DNA of 7,259 bases from an uncultured Ignavibacteria bacterium (GTDB lineage: Bacteria > Bacteroidota > Ignavibacteria > Ignavibacteriales > Melioribacteraceae), in contig CALGLM010000102.1 of NCBI GenBank assembly GCA_937930275.1, forward strand, positions 1 to 7,259, in the 5' to 3' direction. Position 1 is the stretch's first letter. Every line of letters starts with the position of its first letter. Positions 1-5,323 of the stretch are shown in pieces. The translations under genes were made by a program, and so were the position numbers. The notes below the pieces were generated by a model. That model did no database searches. It was not told where the DNA came from and saw only the letters and a program-made list of their open reading frames with translations.

Positions 1-24
1 CTACAAATCCCAGATCAAATATCT

Positions 25-99
25 AATCCTTATCACACAAATCACATAAATCACAGTTCAGATAGCAACTCTTATCTCACTAATCACGGTTAAAATCAC
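25..99. repeat. Degenerate AATCAC-rich intergenic repeat
   Basis: The hexamer AATCAC occurs at 40-45, 49-54, 82-87 and 94-99, with a TATCAC variant at 31-36, so the first three units are spaced 9 bases apart. On the minus strand two longer related copies can be aligned. CCGTGATTAGTGAGATAAG (89-71) matches the segment ending at 25-39 if about 10 bases are removed from the second copy, giving roughly 18 identities in 23 positions. The minus-strand pattern (CTGTGATTT...GTGTGATAAGGATT) resembles a GTGATT-rich intergenic repeat that I recall from Bacteroidota-group genomes; this is recollection, not a search. The region lacks the regular unit and spacer lengths of a CRISPR. A decayed dispersed repeat is the most likely reading. 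Confidence 0.45.
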
Positions 100-130
100 C
101 CTTCATATATTAACACCATAAATTTATTCC

Positions 131-157
131 TTTGATTTTATTTTATTCTTGTATAAT
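131..157 (+). promoter_or_regulatory. Candidate promoter of the receptor operon
   Basis: A perfect TATAAT lies at 152-157, about 40 bases before the receptor start codon. The best -35-like element is TTTGAT at 131-136, giving a short 15-base spacer. The region is nearly pure A+T, so a chance TATAAT is quite possible. I do not see the TAnnTTTG -7 element of Bacteroidia promoters. Confidence 0.35.
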
Positions 158-189
158 TTTACATGTAATATTTAATATAATAAATGATT

Positions 190-196
190 AGGTGAT
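190..196 (+). promoter_or_regulatory. Ribosome binding site of the receptor gene
   Basis: AGGTGAT lies directly against the ATG at 197. This looks too close for a normal Shine-Dalgarno, but AGGTGAT is the downstream half of the full complement of the 16S rRNA 3' end (TAAGGAGGTGATC), so the duplex register is shifted and the geometry is acceptable. It supports the ATG at 197 as the true start. Confidence 0.6.
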
Positions 197-2440
197 ATGT
201 TAAAAAAGAGACTTTATTTATTCAGGTTTGATTTGGTTTTATTTGTTCTTTTCTTTTTATTAGTTTCTAAAAATTTACATGCTCAAGAAAAATACGGTAG
301 TGTAAGAGGATTTGTTACCGATTCAACAAGCGGTGAACCGATTGCATTTGCTAATTTGGTTATAAAAGGAACAAATAGCGGCGCTTCTTCTAACACACGC
401 GGATATTATTATATTCCGGCAGTTACAGAAGGAGAAAAAGTTTTAAAAGTTTCGTATTTGGGTTATAAAACTACCGAAATAAAATTTATCAGTAAAAGGG
501 GATCGATAACTCAAATTGACGTTAAGTTAATTCCTACAAACATACAAATGCAGGAAGTTTCCGTTACTGCAGATAAACCAAGAGAAAACGAACCCGATTT
601 AGGACTGCAAAAAATTTCTATTAAAGAAATTAACATGCATCCTTCAGGATTTGAAGCAGATATATTTAGAGTAATTCAAACATCGGCAGGAGTAAATTCA
701 ACCGGTGACGTAACTTCAAAATATTACGTTCGTGGAGGGAATAGCGACCAAAACGCAGTATTATTAAACGGAGGAACAATATATAATCCGTTTCATGCAC
801 TCGGAATTTTTAGCGTTATTGATCCAGAAATTATAAACGTTATGGAATTCTTTAAAGGCGGCTTTTCTCCAAAGTACGGTAGCCGTTTATCATCTATACT
901 TAATATTGTTACAAGAGATGGTAACAGGAATTCGTATCATGCCACCGCTCAATCAAGTTTAATTAGCGGTAAACTTGCTGTTGAAGGACCAATTCCGAAC
1001 GGTTCTTTTTTGGTAACCGGAAGGAAAAGTTATTATCCCAAAATGTTAAAAAAATATTTAAATGATAAAGAAGTCCCTTTCGATTTTTATGATATTTCAT
1101 TTAAAACTAATTATAATAGCTCACTTTTAGATAACAATAGTAAATTTGTAATTCACGGCTTTTTTAGCGGAGATAAAGTTAACAATGACGATCCGCTATT
1201 AGAAGATTACAAATTAAACAATTCAATAATTGGTTTTAATTGGCATAAAGTATGGGGCAGCCCTTTATTTTCCGTAATAACGTTCAACTTTAGCAAATTT
1301 GATGCTGAGCTAAACCCAAATTTAAGTAAATCAAAACCGCGAAAAAACAAACTAACAGATATTAGCAGCGATTGGAATTTTACTTATGTTTACGAAGCTA
1401 AAGACGAACTTGAGTTTGGTGTCCAAAACAAAATCATATCAACCGATTTAAGCATGGAAAACTTAAACGGGCAAAAATTAAGTTCTGATGCAAGCGGTTG
1501 GGATTTAAGTTTTTACCTAAATTATAGGTTCTATAGGTGGGAAAATGTTGGATTGGATTTAGGATTAAGGAGCAAACTAATGGGCATTACTAAAAAACGT
1601 CCGTTTTTATTTGAACCGAGAATAAGCGGTACATGGATTTTAACTCCGGGCTTTTCGGTTAAAGGAGTTATTGGTAGATACTCGCAAGAGCTAACTACAA
1701 TTACGGATGAAAGTGAATTAATTTCGGTATTTGAACCTTGGATTATTATTCCTGATTATTTGGCAGCTCCCGAAGCAACTCATTTTATTTTAGGTTTTGA
1801 AATTACTCCTTATGATAATATTAAGTTAGATATTGAAGGCTACTATAAGGATTTAGTAAACTTGGCTGAAATTAATTCAAAAAAAACCAATGCTGCCCAA
1901 AATGATTATATAAATGTTGACGGAGAAGCATACGGTTTGGAATCAAATTTATCAATTCAATACGGGGGATTATTTTTTAAAACTTCGTATGCTTTAAGCT
2001 GGGCTTACAAAATTTTAAATAACACTAAATATTTCCCCAGATACGATACTCGGCATAATTTATCGGTTCTGTTAAGTATGGATTTAGGAAGCGGCTGGAT
2101 TGCTAATGCAAATTGGGCATTTAAAACAGGTATGCCGTTTACACCCATAGCCGGATTTTATGATCAATTACAAATTGATCCTTTTAATTCGGGAACTGAT
2201 ATAAGTTTTTTACCAATGATATTTTGGGGTGAAAAAAACTCACAAAGGTTACCGGTATATCATAGGCTTGATTTAAGCATAAACAAAAAATTAGACTTAA
2301 CTTATTTTAATTTAGAAATAGGCGCAAGTGTAATAAATGTTTACAATAGAAATAACATTTATTACTTTGACACCAAAACCGGAAAAAAAGTTAATATGAT
2401 TCCGATATTACCATCAATTTTCGCAAAGGTAGAGCTATGA
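197..2440 (+). CDS. TonB-dependent outer-membrane receptor, SusC-type with carboxypeptidase-regulatory-like domain
   Basis: This 747-residue protein is predicted to be an outer-membrane beta-barrel transporter driven by TonB. A basic N-terminus and hydrophobic stretch form a signal peptide, with likely cleavage after L-H-A at residue 29. Residues about 32-118 match a carboxypeptidase-regulatory-like domain (SVRGFVTDSTSGEPIAFANL, later SYLGYK). The plug domain follows at about 137-240, with YYVRGGNSDQNAVLLNG (177-192), the NPFHALGIFSVIDPEII segment and FKGGFSPKYGSRLSSILNI. The remainder, about 245-747, is rich in alternating aromatic strands as in a barrel and ends with the hydrophobic strand IFAKVEL. 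About 750 residues is shorter than glycan SusC proteins (about 1000) and fits the class that lacks a SusD partner. The gene overlaps the next lipoprotein gene by four bases. The transported substrate cannot be read from the sequence. Confidence 0.93.
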   Translation: MLKKRLYLFRFDLVLFVLFFLLVSKNLHAQEKYGSVRGFVTDSTSGEPIAFANLVIKGTNSGASSNTRGYYYIPAVTEGEKVLKVSYLGYKTTEIKFISKRGSITQIDVKLIPTNIQMQEVSVTADKPRENEPDLGLQKISIKEINMHPSGFEADIFRVIQTSAGVNSTGDVTSKYYVRGGNSDQNAVLLNGGTIYNPFHALGIFSVIDPEIINVMEFFKGGFSPKYGSRLSSILNIVTRDGNRNSYHATAQSSLISGKLAVEGPIPNGSFLVTGRKSYYPKMLKKYLNDKEVPFDFYDISFKTNYNSSLLDNNSKFVIHGFFSGDKVNNDDPLLEDYKLNNSIIGFNWHKVWGSPLFSVITFNFSKFDAELNPNLSKSKPRKNKLTDISSDWNFTYVYEAKDELEFGVQNKIISTDLSMENLNGQKLSSDASGWDLSFYLNYRFYRWENVGLDLGLRSKLMGITKKRPFLFEPRISGTWILTPGFSVKGVIGRYSQELTTITDESELISVFEPWIIIPDYLAAPEATHFILGFEITPYDNIKLDIEGYYKDLVNLAEINSKKTNAAQNDYINVDGEAYGLESNLSIQYGGLFFKTSYALSWAYKILNNTKYFPRYDTRHNLSVLLSMDLGSGWIANANWAFKTGMPFTPIAGFYDQLQIDPFNSGTDISFLPMIFWGEKNSQRLPVYHRLDLSINKKLDLTYFNLEIGASVINVYNRNNIYYFDTKTGKKVNMIPILPSIFAKVEL
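2425..2430 (+). promoter_or_regulatory. Ribosome binding site inside the receptor gene for the lipoprotein gene
   Basis: AAAGGT ends six bases before the ATG at 2437 and lies inside the final codons of the receptor. Together with the ATGA overlap (ATG 2437-2439, TGA 2438-2440) it indicates translational coupling. Confidence 0.55.
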
Positions 2441-3429
2441 AAAATTTAAGTATTAAACTGTTTTTAGTTTTTTTAATTTCATTTGTATTTTGGGGATGCG
2501 AAGAAAACTTTAGCCCTAAAACCGAAACAAAAGAAACTATATTTTTATATGGGATTTTAAAAGCAGACGATACTCCGTATTCAAGTACTCAAATTGCAGT
2601 ACTTACCAAAGTATATGACGTTGACGGATTTGATCCGAGCAACAACACAATTGATCCTACAATAAAAGATGCAACAGTTACTTTAACTATTGGAAATCGA
2701 CAAATTGTTTTAAATCAAGACTCAATAAAAACAAATTACCAAAATAGAACCAAACAATTTTTTTACAGTACTTCCGCTAAAATTTATTCGTACGATTCAC
2801 TGTCTCTATCGGCAAAACTAAAAAACGGGAAAACTTTAATAGGAAGAACACGAACTCCAAAGTACTTGGGATTTGAATTCTCATACCCTTATAATCATGG
2901 ATTTACTACAAATTTAAATCAAGTAATTCCGGTTAATTCATGGACAATAATTTGGTCAAATAGTAACTCACAACATTTATTATTTCCCAAGATGCTTATA
3001 GTTTACAATAAAAGAGTAAACGGCGAATTTATCCAAAATTCAATTGAAGTACCCATAAAACTAATAACGCGAAACGGAGTTAAAGAACCATATTATGCTA
3101 CATATATGTATGGTTACGAAATTGCTTATAGTTTTGAAGCTTTTGATTATGCTATGGCAAAACTTTCGGACGGAGATACGGACAAAGCAAATTATACTAT
3201 AATAGGGTTGGATTTTAGTATTGTCGAATTTGATTCACCTTTAACAAGCTATTATTCGGTTACTAACGGATACCTTGACGAATATTCAATCCGTTCAGAT
3301 TTGAATATTTATTCAAACGTAAGCGGTGGTTACGGTATTGTAGGTGCTATGTTTACAAGCGGTTTTACTAAAAATGTAGACGTACAATATATAAGTTCTT
3401 TCGGATACGGTTTCGTAGGTTATTTATAG
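2437..3429 (+). CDS. Outer-membrane lipoprotein, DUF4249-like, partner of the TonB receptor
   Basis: This 330-residue protein has a short lysine-containing N-terminus, a hydrophobic segment and a lipobox ending F-W-G-C, which puts the acylated cysteine at residue 21, the only cysteine in the protein. Two glutamates follow directly (CEEN), so surface export as in acidic Bacteroidota lipoproteins is possible but not shown. The body resembles DUF4249: an early beta segment (FLYGILKADDTPYSSTQIAV, about 36-55), then DATVTLTIGN (78-87), YDSLSLSAKLKNGKTLIGRT (119-138) before a proline, and a C-terminal NVSGGYGIVGA (294-304) like the family's N-x-x-x-G-x-G-x-x-G-A signature. DUF4249 lipoproteins are commonly encoded next to TonB receptors, as here. 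No enzymatic motif is visible. The family call is by eye; the lipoprotein call is firmer. The gene ends just before a strong hairpin terminator. Confidence 0.75.
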   Translation: MKNLSIKLFLVFLISFVFWGCEENFSPKTETKETIFLYGILKADDTPYSSTQIAVLTKVYDVDGFDPSNNTIDPTIKDATVTLTIGNRQIVLNQDSIKTNYQNRTKQFFYSTSAKIYSYDSLSLSAKLKNGKTLIGRTRTPKYLGFEFSYPYNHGFTTNLNQVIPVNSWTIIWSNSNSQHLLFPKMLIVYNKRVNGEFIQNSIEVPIKLITRNGVKEPYYATYMYGYEIAYSFEAFDYAMAKLSDGDTDKANYTIIGLDFSIVEFDSPLTSYYSVTNGYLDEYSIRSDLNIYSNVSGGYGIVGAMFTSGFTKNVDVQYISSFGYGFVGYL

Positions 3430-3438
3430 TTTTTACAT

Positions 3439-3470
3439 AAGGGGAATTACCATATTTAATTCCCCTTTTT
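3439..3470 (+). terminator. Rho-independent terminator of the receptor-lipoprotein operon
   Basis: An 11-bp perfect stem (AAGGGGAATTA at 3439-3449 with TAATTCCCCTT at 3457-3467) encloses a 7-base loop and runs into TTTTT then ATTTTT. It begins nine bases after the lipoprotein stop codon. The same hairpin lies just past the stop of the convergent minus-strand gene, but in that direction it is followed by ATGTAAAAAC, not a U tract, so termination is probably efficient only for the plus strand. Confidence 0.85.
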
Positions 3471-3474
3471 ATTT

Positions 3475-3801
3475 TTATAGCAACATGCTAATTATATTTG
3501 CGGCACTATTCGGTAATTCTTTCCCTTCATTTTTTTGATAAATTCTTACTGCATTATTTATCCATATTCTATCAGCAAAAAAGTTAATAATTTTGATGTA
3601 ATATTTTCCCTCCAGATTATAAATATTGTAATTAAAATTAAAAGAAATTTCTTTTTGTTCTCCTTTTAACAGCAAAGTCCCCTCAACATATCTACTTTGT
3701 TTTTCATATTTAGTAAGCTCAATTCTTCCGATATCTTCAGGTATTTGCGAATTGATAAACCCCTGCAGCATTGTTTTTACCATACTATCATAAATTCCCA
3801 T
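3475..3801 (-). CDS. Conserved-looking small hypothetical protein (108 aa)
   Basis: I do not recognise this protein. It is a monocistronic 108-residue ORF with a good ribosome site (AGGAAA) and its own candidate promoter, and it converges on the lipoprotein gene, which makes it likely to be real. There is no signal peptide, transmembrane segment or cysteine, so it is probably cytosolic. Residues 1-18 could form an amphipathic helix (MGIYDSMVKTMLQGFINS). Residues 25-90 look beta-rich, with alternating strands RYVEGTLLLKG, EISFNFNYNIYN and KYYIKIINFF, then DRIWINNAVRIYQ (78-89). The C-terminus is a short hydrophobic helix-like stretch (AANIISMLL). The layout, a helix followed by a beta-sheet, would suit a small ligand- or lipid-binding fold, but this is speculation. 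No catalytic motif is visible. Confidence 0.7.
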   Translation of the reverse strand: MGIYDSMVKTMLQGFINSQIPEDIGRIELTKYEKQSRYVEGTLLLKGEQKEISFNFNYNIYNLEGKYYIKIINFFADRIWINNAVRIYQKNEGKELPNSAANIISMLL

Positions 3802-3807
3802 TCTTTA

Positions 3808-3813
3808 TTTCCT
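3808..3813 (-). promoter_or_regulatory. Ribosome binding site of the 108-aa gene
   Basis: AGGAAA on the minus strand lies six bases before the ATG whose first base is 3801. It supports that start over any internal methionine. Confidence 0.55.
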
Positions 3814-3858
3814 ATTTATAAATTTTGTTACTATGTAATATAGATAAAAAATCTAAAT

Positions 3859-3885
3859 ATTATAATTTCATTTATTTATTTGCAA
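3859..3885 (-). promoter_or_regulatory. Candidate promoter of the 108-aa gene
   Basis: Read on the minus strand, TTGCAA (3885-3880) and a perfect TATAAT (3864-3859) are separated by 15 bases. Transcription would start near 3852, about 50 bases before the start codon. The spacer is shorter than ideal and the region is AT-rich, so confidence is modest. Confidence 0.35.
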
Positions 3886-3896
3886 TTGCTATAAAT
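3874..3896. promoter_or_regulatory. GCAATTGC dyad in the divergent spacer, possible operator
   Basis: A perfect 8-bp palindrome GCAATTGC (3882-3889) is flanked by the inverted hexamers ATTTAT (3874-3879) and ATAAAT (3891-3896), offset by one base. It overlaps the -35 candidate of the minus-strand promoter and lies upstream of the plus-strand candidate. A regulator binding here could affect both genes, but no regulator gene is in view and AT-rich dyads arise by chance. Confidence 0.25.
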
Positions 3897-3944
3897 AATT
3901 ATTTTTACTATCTTTTTTAATAGTTTTTCCGGTTTCTCCTAATA

Positions 3945-3971
3945 TTGCTTTAAGCATTTAATTAATATACT
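3945..3971 (+). promoter_or_regulatory. Candidate promoter of the propeller gene
   Basis: TATACT at 3966-3971 is a one-mismatch -10 box placed 33 bases before the start codon, with TTGCTT at 3945-3950 as the nearest -35, spacer 15. An alternative further upstream is TTGCTA (3886-3891) with TATCTT (3909-3914) and a 17-base spacer. I cannot decide between them. Confidence 0.3.
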
Positions 3972-3991
3972 AAGTTAATAGTTTATTATTT

Positions 3992-3996
3992 GGAGG
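3992..3996 (+). promoter_or_regulatory. Strong Shine-Dalgarno of the propeller gene
   Basis: GGAGG sits eight bases before the ATG at 4005. It is the best Shine-Dalgarno in the window and fixes the start. Such a consensus site is uncommon in Bacteroidia and is part of the argument for an Ignavibacteria-type host. Confidence 0.7.
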
Positions 3997-4004
3997 AAAA
4001 TTAG

Positions 4005-5237
4005 ATGAAAAAATTTATTTTACTTTTTATTTTATCTACAGTATTAATCGCACAGGAATGGGTAGTAAAACACGAAGATGAACAATGCCGTTTAACTTCT
4101 GTTCATTTTAGTGATAAAAATAACGGAATGGCAGTGGGCTGGAATAAGACTCTTATTACCCATGACGGCGGCGAAACATGGCTGGAAATTGATACAATGA
4201 ATATTTTTGTGTGGACAAAAGTATCTGGACCCCCAAAATCAAACATCATATATGGATGCGGACCAAACGGAAAAATTGGGAAATACCAAAACAATGTTTT
4301 TACCGAATTTAATTCCGTTACTACAAAAACACTTAGCGGTATTTCTTTTCCCACTGTTAATACAGGTTATGTTGTAGGAGAGGAAGGAACATTATTTAAG
4401 ACTACTGACGGAGGCACAAGTTGGGTCCCTATTCCAAGCGGAACTTCTGAATGGTTAAATAATGTTGTTGCACACGATACCGATGCGGTTGTTATTATAG
4501 GGGATAACGGACTTGTTAGGCAAACAATAGACGGAGGGAACAGTTTTGTCACTATTGATGTACCCGGTATAAATTCATATTTAGGCGATGTTGCATTTGT
4601 TGGACCTAATAATTTTTGGGTCTGCGGTTCGGAAGGTACATTATTTAATGTTGCCCCAAACGGAAATAGTATAATTAATACCGGAAATAATGATGGAATT
4701 ATGGGGTTGACAATCCCTGTTCCCAATTATGGGGTGGGTGTTGGTGATAACGGTGCAATTTTTCAGTTTGACGGAACGAATTGGATTAGTCAAAATAGCC
4801 CGACTACTGCTTGGCTTGAAGATGTAGCTTCACATCCTGATTCAGATTCAGGAAAAGGTAATATTACTTACCACTTTTGGGCTGTAGGTGATAAAGGAAC
4901 AATACTAAAAAAAACCGTATCGATAGTAAATGTTGCGAAAGATTACACACCTAACACTTTTTCAGTTTCAAACAACTATCCAAATCCGTTTAATCCAAGT
5001 ACAAAATTTAATTATTCCGTACCGTTTTTATCTCATGTATATATTGAACTTTATAATATGCTGGGAGAAAAGGTCTCAATAATTAAAAACGAATTAAATG
5101 ACATAGGAAAATATAATATATCCATTGACGGGAATAATATGTCTTCGGGTTTGTATTTTGTTAAGTTTCATTTTAGACCAAAGAATGAAGATATTAAAGG
5201 ATACGCTACAATTAAAAAAATATTATTAGTTAAATAG
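4005..5237 (+). CDS. Secreted YCF48/BNR-like beta-propeller protein with T9SS C-terminal sorting domain
   Basis: This 410-residue exported protein begins with a signal peptide (MKKF plus a hydrophobic run, likely cleavage after A16). Residues about 28-303 contain seven copies of a G-x-x-G-x-hydrophobic blade motif, with the first glycine (or its equivalent) at residues 45, 86, 125, 166, 208, 247 and 296, spaced 39-49 residues apart. Examples are VGEEGTLFKTTDGG and VGDNGAIFQF. Three blades carry Asp-box-like T-x-D-G-G-x-x-W/F elements (THDGGETW 52-59, TTDGGTSW 133-140, TIDGGNSF 174-181). This matches a seven-bladed propeller of the YCF48/BNR type. Residues about 318-410 are a type A T9SS/FlgD-like sorting domain (NYPNPFNPST, ELYNMLGEKV, SSGLYFVKF, ending KKILLVK), predicting export through the outer membrane and release or surface attachment. 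No catalytic residues identify an enzyme; a ligand-binding or adhesive role is possible. It has its own promoter region and terminator. Confidence 0.9.
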   Translation: MKKFILLFILSTVLIAQEWVVKHEDEQCRLTSVHFSDKNNGMAVGWNKTLITHDGGETWLEIDTMNIFVWTKVSGPPKSNIIYGCGPNGKIGKYQNNVFTEFNSVTTKTLSGISFPTVNTGYVVGEEGTLFKTTDGGTSWVPIPSGTSEWLNNVVAHDTDAVVIIGDNGLVRQTIDGGNSFVTIDVPGINSYLGDVAFVGPNNFWVCGSEGTLFNVAPNGNSIINTGNNDGIMGLTIPVPNYGVGVGDNGAIFQFDGTNWISQNSPTTAWLEDVASHPDSDSGKGNITYHFWAVGDKGTILKKTVSIVNVAKDYTPNTFSVSNNYPNPFNPSTKFNYSVPFLSHVYIELYNMLGEKVSIIKNELNDIGKYNISIDGNNMSSGLYFVKFHFRPKNEDIKGYATIKKILLVK

Positions 5238-5249
5238 GTTATTTTTTCC

Positions 5250-5278
5250 TGCGTGGGTTTTTGCTCACGCAAATTTTT
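5250..5278 (+). terminator. Rho-independent terminator of the propeller gene
   Basis: The stem TGCGTGGG (5250-5257) pairs with CTCACGCA (5264-5271), including one G-T pair, around the loop TTTTTG. AATTTTT follows. It starts 12 bases after the stop codon and is the most GC-rich patch in this AT-rich spacer. On the minus strand no T run follows, so it is not an obvious terminator for dnaX. Confidence 0.8.
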
Positions 5279-5323
5279 AGTAGTATTTTTGTGATATTAT
5301 TAATTTAATTCCTTTTTAATAAT

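Noticed and set aside
1..93. Plus-strand frame open from the left edge to a TAA at 91-93
   Set aside because: The 30-residue translation is dominated by N, H, S and T from the AATCAC repeats and looks like read-through of a repeat, not a protein C-terminus.
25..99. Possible CRISPR or iteron array
   Set aside because: The units are short, irregular in spacing and degenerate, with no constant-length spacers and no cas or replication-initiator gene nearby.
1879..1886. Eight-A runs in the receptor gene (1879-1886) and in the propeller gene (4907-4914) as slippage sites
   Set aside because: Both genes encode full-length proteins with intact C-terminal features, and neither family is known for programmed slippage. 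They serve here as background for the dnaX run.
3838..3862. Inverted repeat TAGAT-AAAAA-ATCTA as a leader hairpin or operator
   Set aside because: The stem is five base pairs in very AT-rich sequence and is expected by chance.
4103..4726. Two minus-strand ORFs (4103-4354 and 4367-4726) opposite the propeller gene
   Set aside because: They are antisense to a well-supported gene with clear repeat motifs, have no ribosome sites of note, and their translations are proline- and serine-rich in the way reverse reads of glycine-rich repeats are.
5296..5323. Inverted repeat ATTATTAA / TTAATAAT just after the dnaX stop as a minus-strand terminator
   Set aside because: The stem is only A-T pairs with a 12-base loop and no following U tract, so it is likely chance in AT-rich DNA. 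The dnaX terminator remains unidentified.
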